Under the pieces are notes generated by a model. The model did no database searches and was not told where the DNA came from. It worked only from the letters and a program-made list of their open reading frames with translations. From Streptomyces gelaticus (GTDB lineage Bacteria; Actinomycetota; Actinomycetes; Streptomycetales; Streptomycetaceae): a DNA stretch of 64,000 nucleotides. The stretch lies in assembly GCF_014649535.1 (NCBI RefSeq), contig NZ_BMTF01000020.1:62001-126000 (forward strand), given 5' to 3'. Shown here piece by piece: positions 34,484-42,088 of the stretch; position 1 is the stretch's first letter; the number at the start of each line of letters is the position of its first letter. The position numbers were made by a program, and so were the translations under genes.

Positions 34484-35446
34484 TCAGAATCCTCTGGACC
34501 ACTGCACGGGGTTGCGCAGCGGTGAACCGTCATGGAAGCGACGCCAGTTGTCAGCGAAGAGGTCGACGACCCGGGCGCTCTCGCCGGTGGAACCACCCGC
34601 GGTGTGCTGGGTGAGGACGACACCGGGGCAGGTCCACAGCGGGTGACCGGCGGGCAGCGGTTCCTCCCCGGTGACGTCCAGCACCGCTCCGCCGAGCCGC
34701 CCGGAGGCCAGCTCGGACACCAGGGCCTTCTCGTCCACCAGCGATCCCCGCCCGGCGTTCACCACAACGGCCCCCGGCCGAAGCAGGCGCAGACGCCGTG
34801 CGTCGAGCAGTCCGCTCGTCTCGGGCGTCCCGGGCAGCAGCCCCACCACCACGTCGAATCGGGGGAGTCGCTCATCGAGCTCGGCCAGGGTACGGATGTC
34901 GCCGGATCCGCGTGCGAAGTGCACGACGGGGCAGCCGAACGGGCCGAGCAGCTCGGCGAACCGCCGCGCGATGGACCCCCGGCCCAGCACGAGCACCCGG
35001 GCCCCGGTCAGCAGACGAAGCCGGGGCCGCACGGCGGACTTCGCCCAACTGCCTTCGGCGCGCAGCCCGGAGAGCCGGTCGATGCCGCGATGGAGCGCCA
35101 GGATTCCCGCCAGGCAGGACTGCGCCACCGGGTCGGCGAAGACATCACCCAGGTTGGTCACGGTCAGCCGGCGGCCGAGGACGGGCCAGTCGAGCCCGAG
35201 ATATTCGTCGATCCCGACCGAGGCGAGCTGCAGCCACCTCAGCCGGGACGCTCTCGCCACCCAGTCCGCGCGGGGATTGCCCAGCGCCGTACCGGCCTGG
35301 GCGAGGGCGCGGGCATCCGTCTGCGAAGCGGTTCCCGGTTCGGCGAACCACACGGGCCCGGGGCCGAGTTCATTCAGCCGGTCGCGCTCGGCATCGGCGA
35401 GCGGCAGCTCCACGTACAGGCCGTCACTGTCCTTGTCCGGGGTCAC
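34484..35446 (-). CDS. D-2-hydroxyacid dehydrogenase family protein
   Basis: NAD-dependent dehydrogenase, 320 aa. The NAD-binding fold shows VLVLGRGSIARRFAELL near residue 146. The catalytic residues of the family are visible: Arg in VNAGRGSLVDE near 228, Glu in LDVTGEEPLP near 255, and His in VLTQHTAGGS near 276. These enzymes interconvert D-2-hydroxy acids and 2-keto acids. The GTG at 35446 overlaps the stop of the preceding PmoA-like gene (GTGA), so the two are co-translated. Together with the racemase-family enzyme downstream it points to catabolism of a hydroxy- or sugar acid. Confidence 0.9.
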   Translation of the reverse strand: MTPDKDSDGLYVELPLADAERDRLNELGPGPVWFAEPGTASQTDARALAQAGTALGNPRADWVARASRLRWLQLASVGIDEYLGLDWPVLGRRLTVTNLGDVFADPVAQSCLAGILALHRGIDRLSGLRAEGSWAKSAVRPRLRLLTGARVLVLGRGSIARRFAELLGPFGCPVVHFARGSGDIRTLAELDERLPRFDVVVGLLPGTPETSGLLDARRLRLLRPGAVVVNAGRGSLVDEKALVSELASGRLGGAVLDVTGEEPLPAGHPLWTCPGVVLTQHTAGGSTGESARVVDLFADNWRRFHDGSPLRNPVQWSRGF

Positions 35447-36405
35447 CACGGGTGCTCCGCGAGGTACTCGGTGATCCGCTCCCGGTCCCACTCCCCGTCC
35501 GCGACGGTGACCCGGTAGCGGCGGGCGAGGGTGTCGCCCGGGGCGAGCTCCAGCTCCTCGTGGAACGCGTAGGAGGGGGCGACCGCGGCGAAGGGTTCGT
35601 TGCGGACGAACCAGTGCGCCGGGTGGGTGCCGCCCGCTCCCGTGTGATCGTTCTCCGGTGCGTGCCGGAAGATCAGTGTGGCGTGCCCGTCGGCGCCGTC
35701 GTGCTCGCCGCTGTAGGCCAGCCAGGGTGACTGCGTTCCCATCAGCTCCGGGCCTTCCCCGTCCGGGCCGAGGATCCGGCCACCGCGGAAGGCGCGCGGC
35801 CCGCGCCAGAAGAGGCCGGTATAGCCGGCCGCCTCCCGGCCGTGGGTCGTCGGGCTGCCGAAGAGCAGCGGTTCTCCGCGCCGGTTGGTGATCGCGCTGG
35901 ACCAGGTCAGCGTCCAGCTGCCGCCGTTGTCCGTGCCTGTGGCGGCGGGGCCGGTTCCGGTGTGCTCGACGTCGTGCAGCTCGACGCGGCGCAGCTCGTC
36001 CGCCCAGTGCGTGCCGTCGTGGTGGCGCCAGCTCAGCCGCTCCGCGATGACCGCGCGCCCGGCGTCCGCCGCGACCTCGTCGAATGCGATGTGCGCCATC
36101 GAGCCGACCCGCTCGGGCAACGGCTGGTAGTCCTGGCCGTGCACATAGGTGTTGCCTCCCCACAGGTTCTGCCCGGAGAGGTGGGAGGCCGTCATCTGGA
36201 GTCCCTTGTGCCAGCGGTGATCATTGGGCCGATAGTCTGTGACAACGTTGTCGGTGAGGGTGCGCATGGGGTGGATGTACGGCTTGGGGGCTTCCCAGGC
36301 CGCTTCCGGGCGGTAGACGTAGCTGATCAGGTCGATGCCGCCGCGCTCCTCCGTGACCGTGATCCGGTCCCCGTGGGCGTGCGTGATGCGCAGTGGGCTG
36401 CTCAT
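35443..36405 (-). CDS. PmoA/DUF6807-family protein
   Basis: Protein of 320 aa matching the family annotated as PmoA, a name taken from methane-monooxygenase-related annotation but found in sugar-use operons of actinobacteria. It is beta-rich with conserved His/Trp clusters: YIHPMRTLTDNVVTDYRPNDHRWHKGLQM near residues 43-72, HGREAAGYTGLFWRGPRAF near 190, and HPAHWFVRNEPFA near 265. No signal peptide, so cytosolic. The biochemical role of the family is not established; a sugar-binding or mutarotase-like role is my guess from the His-rich beta fold. First gene of the 36405-33230 operon, with a LacI-type operator 24 bases upstream. Confidence 0.8.
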   Translation of the reverse strand: MSSPLRITHAHGDRITVTEERGGIDLISYVYRPEAAWEAPKPYIHPMRTLTDNVVTDYRPNDHRWHKGLQMTASHLSGQNLWGGNTYVHGQDYQPLPERVGSMAHIAFDEVAADAGRAVIAERLSWRHHDGTHWADELRRVELHDVEHTGTGPAATGTDNGGSWTLTWSSAITNRRGEPLLFGSPTTHGREAAGYTGLFWRGPRAFRGGRILGPDGEGPELMGTQSPWLAYSGEHDGADGHATLIFRHAPENDHTGAGGTHPAHWFVRNEPFAAVAPSYAFHEELELAPGDTLARRYRVTVADGEWDRERITEYLAEHPW

Positions 36406-36428
36406 GTCCCGAGTCTCCTGAGTGGGGC

Positions 36429-36444
36429 TGGAAAGCGCTTACCG
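36429..36444. promoter_or_regulatory. LacI-type operator upstream of the PmoA operon
   Basis: TGGAAAGCGCTTACCG, a CG-centred near-palindrome matching the consensus seen at four other sites, ending 24 bases before the ATG at 36405. It should place the PmoA, dehydrogenase and racemase-family genes under the LacI repressor. Confidence 0.78.
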
Positions 36445-36522
36445 CAACCTAGGGCCTTCGCCGGAGCCGAGTCAACAAGGACTCTCGGGCGTCCGCGGGG
36501 CCGGTGGGTGCGTGCGCCGGAA

Positions 36523-37488
36523 TCAACCGGTGGTCAGGCCGAAGACCGTGATGATCGCCAGGTAGCACACCGCCACGACAGCGGCCCCGGCCACATGGAC
36601 ACGGACGGACCGCGCGCGGCCGGGCAGCAGCCAGAATGCGAGTGCCCGATTGACCAGCGGCATCAGCAGCCAGGTCAGGATGCTGACACTCAGTACGTTG
36701 CTGAGGAACAGTGCGATGTATCCCGGCACCCCGAGATCCTTGAACCAGTCGCCGGCCGTCAGCTCCAGAATCATCACCGTCGGATACAGCGCCAGCACCA
36801 CGGACATGGCCTGTTTCCAGTTGGGCGGCACGCCCTCCTGCGGGCCCGCACCGAAGCGGAACCAGCCGCCGAACGCCGAGCCGATCTTGCGTACGTCGTA
36901 GGAGTCGAAATGGCCGCGCCCCTCCTCGATGAGCCGTCGGCGGGCATCGGAGTCGAGCCATTCGTCCAGGTGTTGCCGGGTGTCGAAGCGGAAGGCCACC
37001 ACCCAGCGGTCCTGGATGCCCTTCACCGGCCTGAACAGCTCGGACCCCATGAAGCCCGGCTGCTTCTCCTGCTCCTTGAGAATCTTGTCCTGCCAGTGCA
37101 GGAAGTCCCGCTCGTGCCCCGGCCGTACATCGTGCGAAACGACTGCCGTGACGACGTCGTCGGCCGGCGTCCCGCCGGAAAGCACTTCCTGCGTGGCGGG
37201 CCCGTCGAACAACGGACCGCCCTCTTCGAGGAGTTGCCGACGTTCCGCCGATTCCAGCCAGTGCCTGAGTTGCTCGACACGGGAGAAACGGAAGATGACG
37301 ACCCACTCGTTCTCGGCGCCGGAGGCCGGTGAGTGCATCTCCGTCCCCTGGAACCCCTCGAAGTCCCGCACGACTTCGTTGGTCTTCTCCTGCCAACGTC
37401 TGTAGTCGTCGTTCCGGCCGGCCCGGACTCTCTGGGAGATGACGACGGTGGCGCTGCCACCGGGGTCGGGGCTTGCACGGGTACTCAT
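36523..37488 (-). CDS. tandem antibiotic-biosynthesis-monooxygenase (ABM) domain membrane protein
   Basis: Protein of 321 aa with two consecutive ABM-type ferredoxin-like domains: residues about 14-105 (VVISQRVRAGRNDDYRRWQEKT, WVVIFRFSRVEQLRHWLES) and about 112-205 (AVVSHDVRPGHERDFLHWQDKI, WVVAFRFDTRQHLDEWLDS). Three hydrophobic helices follow (VVLALYPTVMILELT, YIALFLSNVLSVSILTWLLM, VHVAGAAVVAVCYLAIITV). ABM domains usually act as small cofactor-free oxygenases or heme-degrading enzymes, and a membrane-tethered tandem form is known from annotation of actinobacteria but is poorly understood. The ATG at 37488 faces the divergent nucleoside deaminase across 109 bases. No quinone genes lie nearby. 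Confidence 0.85.
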   Translation of the reverse strand: MSTRASPDPGGSATVVISQRVRAGRNDDYRRWQEKTNEVVRDFEGFQGTEMHSPASGAENEWVVIFRFSRVEQLRHWLESAERRQLLEEGGPLFDGPATQEVLSGGTPADDVVTAVVSHDVRPGHERDFLHWQDKILKEQEKQPGFMGSELFRPVKGIQDRWVVAFRFDTRQHLDEWLDSDARRRLIEEGRGHFDSYDVRKIGSAFGGWFRFGAGPQEGVPPNWKQAMSVVLALYPTVMILELTAGDWFKDLGVPGYIALFLSNVLSVSILTWLLMPLVNRALAFWLLPGRARSVRVHVAGAAVVAVCYLAIITVFGLTTG

Positions 37489-37597
37489 ACGGAGTAGTCT
37501 AGTTCTAAAGGGAGTTATCGGACAAACAGGGACATTTTTGTCACTGAAAGGTGGTTGTGCCAGGAGGGCGAGCGCCGGACGAAGAAGGGGTTCTGCG

Positions 37598-38164
37598 ATG
37601 GGGCACAAGGAATTCATGGCCGAAGCCGTGCGGCTGGCCACCGAGTCCGTCGAGGAGGGCTGGGGCGGGCCGTTCGGCGCGGTGATCACCAAGGAAAACG
37701 AGATCGTCGCTCGCGGGCAGAATCGTGTGCTTCTCACCGCCGATCCGACCGCTCACGGCGAGGTCGAAGCCATCCGCAAGGCCGTTCAGCTCTTCAACCC
37801 CGAGGCGCCCAGCATCTCCGAAGCGTACCGTGACTGGTACACGCTCAAACTGGTGCCGCGCCCCGAGGGCTCGCACGATGTCGAGCCGGAGCGTGCCCGG
37901 ATGCTGCAGGGATGCACGATCTACACGAGCGGGGCCCCGTGCCCGATGTGCATGAGCGCCATCTACTGGGCCCGCATCGGCACCGTCTACTACAGCTGTG
38001 ACTGGAAGGCGACTCAGGAGATCGGTTTCGACGACGCCTTCCAGTACGAGGACTTCGCCAGGCCGCCGGACCGGCGCAGCATCACGCTCGAACAGATCCA
38101 TCCCGAGCTGGGCACCACGTCCTACCGGGCCTGGGCGGACAGGGCGAACAAGCACCCCTACTGA
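37598..38164 (+). CDS. nucleoside deaminase (CDA/guanine deaminase-like)
   Basis: Zinc-dependent deaminase, 188 aa. The first zinc motif reads THGEVEAI near residues 51-58 (His ligand and catalytic Glu) and the second is GAPCPMCMSAIYW near 109-121 with two Cys ligands. The spacing with an insertion between motifs and the C-terminal tail ending NKHPY resemble guanine-deaminase-type or tRNA-adenosine-deaminase-like nucleoside deaminases. It would hydrolyse an amino group on a purine or related base in the cytosol. GAAGAAGGGG precedes the ATG at 37598. A strong hairpin lies 36 bases after the stop. Confidence 0.88.
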   Translation: MGHKEFMAEAVRLATESVEEGWGGPFGAVITKENEIVARGQNRVLLTADPTAHGEVEAIRKAVQLFNPEAPSISEAYRDWYTLKLVPRPEGSHDVEPERARMLQGCTIYTSGAPCPMCMSAIYWARIGTVYYSCDWKATQEIGFDDAFQYEDFARPPDRRSITLEQIHPELGTTSYRAWADRANKHPY

Positions 38165-38181
38165 AGCAGTGACCGAGGACC

Positions 38182-38207
38182 GGGGGCCGGGGGCCGGGGG
38201 TGCGGGG
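38182..38207 (+). other. G-quadruplex-capable G-tract cluster
   Basis: Three GGGGG runs (38182-38186, 38189-38193, 38196-38200) separated by CC, then GGGG at 38204-38207 after TGC. This meets the four-run rule for an intramolecular G-quadruplex with 2- to 3-base loops. It overlaps the left arm of the downstream hairpin, so the two structures would compete. Confidence 0.6.
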
Positions 38208-38230
38208 TCGGCTGGGGAGCCGGCCCCGCA
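38201..38230. terminator. bidirectional terminator between convergent genes
   Basis: Arms 38201-38213 (TGCGGGGTCGGCT) and 38218-38230 (AGCCGGCCCCGCA) form a 13-bp stem with one G-U pair and a GGGG loop. It lies between the deaminase stop at 38164 and the convergent small gene's stop at 38302. Confidence 0.7.
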
Positions 38231-38301
38231 CGGCGGCCGACGGCTTGCCGCACACTCATGGAAGAGCGGCAAGACGTCGGCCGTCGGCGTGAGCCGGGGT
38301 G

Positions 38302-38493
38302 CTACTTGGGCGGGCGGATGTTTCCGCCGCCCGTGGTGCCCATCTGGTCGCACTGCTCCTGAAGCTTCCGGGCCTTCTCCTGGAGCCGCTGGCGCTGCTC
38401 AGGGTCGGTGGTTCGCTCGGCGGCCTCGGTCATGTGCCGGGCCTTGTCGCGCAGCTGCTGCGCACGGTCACCGGATTCACGTGCAACGCTCAT
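38302..38493 (-). CDS. DUF6381-family small protein
   Basis: Small hydrophilic protein of 63 aa (64 from the adjacent upstream ATG at 38496). The second ATG is preferred because AAGGAG then lies 5 bases upstream. It is predicted to be almost all helical and coiled (REKA-like pattern: DRAQQLRDKARHM, DPEQRQRLQEKARKLQEQ) with a Gly-rich tail. This matches the pattern of small Streptomyces proteins placed in DUF6381, whose function is unknown. It stands alone, convergent with the deaminase gene. Confidence 0.75.
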   Translation of the reverse strand: MSVARESGDRAQQLRDKARHMTEAAERTTDPEQRQRLQEKARKLQEQCDQMGTTGGGNIRPPK

Positions 38494-38624
38494 CATCGCT
38501 CCTTGTGCGGTTGGGAAGAGCGGGCCCCATCAGAGAACCAGCGCCGTCGGGCCGCCGCACCTCGAATCGTCACTCAGAGTAATGGCCTCCAGGGAGGTGC
38601 TGCGACGCTGGCATGATCGGGGGC

Positions 38625-39344
38625 ATGAACGAAAGCATCATCGCCGCGTGTGACGGGGCATCCAAGGGCAATCCGGGACCTGCGGCCTGGGCATGGGTCG
38701 TGGCCGACGCGCAGGGGCGGCCCGAGCGCTGGGAGGCGGGACCGCTGGGGACCGCCACCAACAATGTCGCCGAACTCACCGCGCTGCGTGAGCTGTTGGA
38801 GTCAACGGACCCGTCCGTTCCGATCGAGGTGCGGATGGACTCGCAGTACGCGATGAACGCGGTCACCAAGTGGCTGCCGGGGTGGAAGCGCAACGGCTGG
38901 AAGACCTCGGCCGGAAAGCCGGTGGCCAACCGCGAGCTCGTGGTCGACATCGATGCCCGGCTGACCGGCCGGAGCGTGCGCTTCACCTACGTTCCCGCCC
39001 ACCAGGTGGACGGCGACCCGCTCAACGCGCTCGCCGACCAGGCGGCCAGCGAGGCCGCGGTGGCCCAGCGTCCGGCCGGAACCGTGCACGGTGCCACGCA
39101 GTTGCCGACGCCCGCGCCGGCCCGCGCGACCGAGGGCCGGCGGGCCGGCGCGGTGACGAAGAAGGCCGGTGGCACGGCGACGCAGAAATCCGGGGGCGCG
39201 TCACGCCCCGCCCGCTCCGGTGGGACCATCCGGGCCAGGTTCGCCGGCCGCTGCCACTGCGGAAAGCCCTATGCGGCCCAGGACATGATCGCCAAGAACC
39301 CCAACGGCTGGGGCCACCCGGAGTGCCGCACCGCACCCGCCTGA
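38625..39344 (+). CDS. ribonuclease HI with Cys-containing C-terminal extension
   Basis: RNase H-fold nuclease, 239 aa from ATG 38625 (GGGGG upstream; ATG 38613 also possible). The catalytic acids are visible: Asp in AACDGASKGNPG near residue 9, Glu in NVAELTALRE near 47 and Asp in RMDSQYAMN near 69, with the final acidic residue in LNALADQAA. It cleaves RNA in RNA/DNA hybrids. After residue about 140 a Thr/Ala-rich linker leads to a tail with GRCHCGKPYAAQDMI and PECRTAPA, a possible small metal-binding knuckle. RNases HI of about 150 residues normally lack this, though similar tails occur in actinobacteria. No operon partners are evident. Confidence 0.85.
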   Translation: MNESIIAACDGASKGNPGPAAWAWVVADAQGRPERWEAGPLGTATNNVAELTALRELLESTDPSVPIEVRMDSQYAMNAVTKWLPGWKRNGWKTSAGKPVANRELVVDIDARLTGRSVRFTYVPAHQVDGDPLNALADQAASEAAVAQRPAGTVHGATQLPTPAPARATEGRRAGAVTKKAGGTATQKSGGASRPARSGGTIRARFAGRCHCGKPYAAQDMIAKNPNGWGHPECRTAPA

Positions 39345-39471
39345 TACGCACCGTCACGGCCGTCGCCGTCGCGATCGCCCTCGCCGACCGGAGCGGCCGA
39401 GTGGCCGCGCGGGACCGGGCCCGCGTGCCATGATGCGGCTCCGACGGCAACGGCGGCACGCTGGGGGGCGG

Positions 39472-40203
39472 ATGGGAAGCAGGGGCACGGTTCTGCGTGA
39501 GCTGCGCGACGCGCAGAAGACGGCCAAGGGGGTGTCGCTGTACTCGCGGTACGTGAACCGGCCGGCGGGCCGGGTGTTCGCGGCCGGTGCGCACCGGATC
39601 GGGCTGACGCCCAATCAAGTAACCTTGATCAGCGCAGCGTTCACCTTTGCTGCCATCGCCTCGGTGGCCCTCGTCCGGCCGTCCTCCGGGCTCGCGGTCG
39701 CGGTGTACGCCGGTCTCGCCATCGGCTTCGCCCTCGACTCGGCCGACGGGCAGCTGGCGCGGCTCACCGGCCGCGGCGGTCCGGACGGGGAGTGGCTGGA
39801 CCATGTCGTGGACTGCGCCAAGATGATCCTCGTGCACACGGCCGTGCTGATCTCGTTCCGGCGGTTCTCCGCACTGCCCGGCGAGGGCTGGCTGCTCCTG
39901 CCGCTGGGCTTCCTGTTCACGGCCGTGCTGACCTTCTGCGCGGGGCTGCTGCGCGAACAGCTGGGAAGGGCGGCCGCCCGTACCGCGACGGACACCGGCG
40001 CCGCCGCCCCGGTCTCGCGGCTGCGGGCCCTCGCCCTGCTGCCCGCCGATTACGGAGTGTTCTGCCTGGTGTTCCTGCTCCTCGGCGACCGCACCGCGTT
40101 CCGCACCGGCTACGCGGCGCTCGCGCTGGTGCACGCGGTGTTCCTGGTGATGTTTCTCGCCAAATGGTTCAGGGAGCTCCGAGCGCTCCGGACCGCGGAG
40201 TGA
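39472..40203 (+). CDS. CDP-alcohol phosphatidyltransferase family protein
   Basis: Membrane enzyme, 243 aa, that joins a CDP-activated alcohol or lipid with a second alcohol. The full signature D-x2-DG-x2-AR-x8-G-x3-D-x3-D is visible as DSADGQLARL followed by GEWLDHVVD near residues 84-108. About six hydrophobic segments surround it (VTLISAAFTFAAIASVAL, LAVAVYAGLAIGFAL, LLPLGFLFTAVLTFCAGLL, VFCLVFLLLGD, ALVHAVFLVMFLAKWF). ATG at 39472 follows a GGGGGGCGG stretch. The convergent TagD-like cytidylyltransferase overlaps its 3' end by 35 bases; the two could supply a CDP-alcohol and use it, perhaps modifying the neighbouring polysaccharide or its lipid, but this is inference. Confidence 0.88.
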   Translation: MGSRGTVLRELRDAQKTAKGVSLYSRYVNRPAGRVFAAGAHRIGLTPNQVTLISAAFTFAAIASVALVRPSSGLAVAVYAGLAIGFALDSADGQLARLTGRGGPDGEWLDHVVDCAKMILVHTAVLISFRRFSALPGEGWLLLPLGFLFTAVLTFCAGLLREQLGRAAARTATDTGAAAPVSRLRALALLPADYGVFCLVFLLLGDRTAFRTGYAALALVHAVFLVMFLAKWFRELRALRTAE

Positions 40204-40618
40204 CGAGTGTCTCCAGCGCCCGGCGGAGCTGGGTGCTGGACGTGTGCACGGTGTACGGGAAGTAGACGACTTCCACGCCGACCTCGGCGAAGTCGCGTTC
40301 CAGCCGTTTTCCCCGCTCCGTGTCCCGCCAGTCGTCCCCCTTGAAGATCACGTCGAACCGGACCTGCTGCCAGGTCTCGACCTTGTCGGGCACCGTCTCG
40401 ACGAACGCCGCGTCCACGTAGCGCACGCTGCGCACGATCTCCAGCCGCTCCGGCAGCGGAATCACCGGCCGGTGGCCCTTGGCGAGCGCGGCCATCTCGT
40501 CCGAGACAACCCCGGCGACGAGGTAGTCGCACTGACTGCGGGCATGCCGCAGGATGTTGAGGTGCCCCACATGGAACAGGTCGTAGACCCCCGGCGCGTA
40601 GCCGACCCTGTGTGCCAT
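40169..40618 (-). CDS. glycerol-3-phosphate cytidylyltransferase-like (TagD-type) nucleotidyltransferase
   Basis: Cytidylyltransferase-like protein, 149 aa. The nucleotide-binding HxGH motif is HVGHLNILRHA near residues 16-26; the ERLEIVRSVRYVD segment near 57-70, FKGDDWRDTERG near 93 and HTSSTQLRR near 127 (ISTTxxR-type) complete the family pattern of TagD and related enzymes, which make CDP-glycerol, CDP-ethanolamine or similar CDP-alcohols. ATG at 40618 has GGGGGAGAG upstream. Its 3' end runs 35 bases into the convergent CDP-alcohol phosphatidyltransferase gene, which makes a functional link attractive but not proven. Confidence 0.87.
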   Translation of the reverse strand: MAHRVGYAPGVYDLFHVGHLNILRHARSQCDYLVAGVVSDEMAALAKGHRPVIPLPERLEIVRSVRYVDAAFVETVPDKVETWQQVRFDVIFKGDDWRDTERGKRLERDFAEVGVEVVYFPYTVHTSSTQLRRALETLVTPRSGALGAP

Positions 40619-40825
40619 CCGTTCTCTCCCCCACGGTGAACGCGATGCCGGTCTCCCATGGAAGTTGTCCGGACATGGCATCCGGTGCGGTGGGATATCG
40701 GTATCGGTACTGATGGTGCAACGACCTTACTGTGAAGGCCACTTGCGCATCACGTGAACGGATAAGCTCGCTTTTGGGGCTGCTCCTTGGGGGAGGCAGA
40801 TTGTTCCGGGGGAAGGCGAGCGTCC

Positions 40826-42088
40826 ATGTCCGATGCCGAGTGTCACAAGCCGTTCGAGGACCGCACCCTGCTGCTGGTCTCGACGAACTACGCACCGGAG
40901 CTGACGGGCATCGGCCCGTACGCGGCGCAGCTCGCCGAGCACTGGGCCGCGGCCGGGGCCGATACGCACGTACTGACCGGAATGCCGCACTACCCCTCCT
41001 GGCGGACGGACCCGGAGTACCGGGGGGTGTGGCGGGTCACCGAGAAGCGGGCCGGGGTCACCGTGCACCGCCGAAGACACTATGTGCCGCCCCGTCAGAC
41101 CGCCCTGCGCAGAGCCGCGTTCGAGGCGACGGTGCTCGCGCATGGTCTGCTGTCGCCGCCCGCCTCGCGCCCGGACACGGTGGTCTCCCAGATTCCCAGC
41201 CTCGCCGGTGGTGTCATCGGTGCCAGGCTCGCCGCCCGCCACCGTGCCCCGTACATACCGGTGGTGCAGGACCTGATGGGTGCTGCCGCCGCGCAGAGCG
41301 GCATCCGGGGCGGAGGCAGGGCGGCGGCCGCAGCGTCGGCCGCCGAACGGTACGCGCTGCGTTCCGCGGCCCTCGTCGGTGTCATCCACGAGAGCTTCGT
41401 GCCCCGCGTCATCGCGTACGGAGTGGACCCGGCACGCATTCGCACCGTGCCCAACTGGTCGCATGTGCGGGCGCCTTCCGCCGACCGGGCCGGTACCCGA
41501 GCGCGCATGGGCTGGAGCGAGGGCACCCCGGTCGTCCTGCACTCCGGGAACATGGGACTCAAGCAGGGGCTGGAGGTCCTCGTCGACGCGGCCCGGCTCG
41601 CTCCGGACGTACGCGTGGTGCTCATGGGGGACGGGAATCAGCGCGAGGCGCTGCTGGGGCGCGCCGCGGGCCTGCGCAACCTCGACATCCTGCCGCCGGC
41701 CGACGCGGGCGAGTTCACGGACATCCTCGCCGCCGCCGACGTACTCGCGGTGACACAGCGGGCGTCCGTCCTCGACATGAGCGTCCCGTCCAAGCTCACG
41801 TCCTACTTCGTCTCGGGCCGGCCCGTCGTCGCCTCGGTCGCCGGTGCGGGAGGCACCGCACAGGAGGTCCAGCGGTCCGGTGCCGGGCTGCTCGTCGCCC
41901 CGGAGGACCCCGCGGCCCTGCTGTCGGCCGTACGCAAGCTCATCGAGGCACCGGCCGAAGCGGACGCGCTCGGGGCCAACGGGCCGCAGTACGCCGCACG
42001 TCACCTGAGCCGCGAGGCGGGCCTGGCCCGCTTCGACGCCCTGCTCACCGAGGTCCTCGCGGACACACAAGGGAGACCACGTCGATGA
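40826..42088 (+). CDS. WcaI-like family 4 glycosyltransferase
   Basis: GT-B glycosyltransferase, 420 aa. The N-terminal domain begins LLLVSTNYAPELTGIGPYAAQLAEH near residue 14, the signature of WcaI/colanic-acid-type fucosyl- or mannosyltransferases. The donor domain shows VVLHSGNMGLKQGLEVLVDAARL near 235, VVLMGDGNQREAL near 258 and the E-x7-E-like region VPSKLTSYFVSGRPVVASV near 315. It adds a sugar to the lipid-linked repeat unit at the inner membrane face. Its stop overlaps the start of the chain-length gene (ATGA), beginning a coupled three-gene run. GDP-fucose genes at 53-55 kb fit a WcaI-like activity. Confidence 0.88.
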   Translation: MSDAECHKPFEDRTLLLVSTNYAPELTGIGPYAAQLAEHWAAAGADTHVLTGMPHYPSWRTDPEYRGVWRVTEKRAGVTVHRRRHYVPPRQTALRRAAFEATVLAHGLLSPPASRPDTVVSQIPSLAGGVIGARLAARHRAPYIPVVQDLMGAAAAQSGIRGGGRAAAAASAAERYALRSAALVGVIHESFVPRVIAYGVDPARIRTVPNWSHVRAPSADRAGTRARMGWSEGTPVVLHSGNMGLKQGLEVLVDAARLAPDVRVVLMGDGNQREALLGRAAGLRNLDILPPADAGEFTDILAAADVLAVTQRASVLDMSVPSKLTSYFVSGRPVVASVAGAGGTAQEVQRSGAGLLVAPEDPAALLSAVRKLIEAPAEADALGANGPQYAARHLSREAGLARFDALLTEVLADTQGRPRR

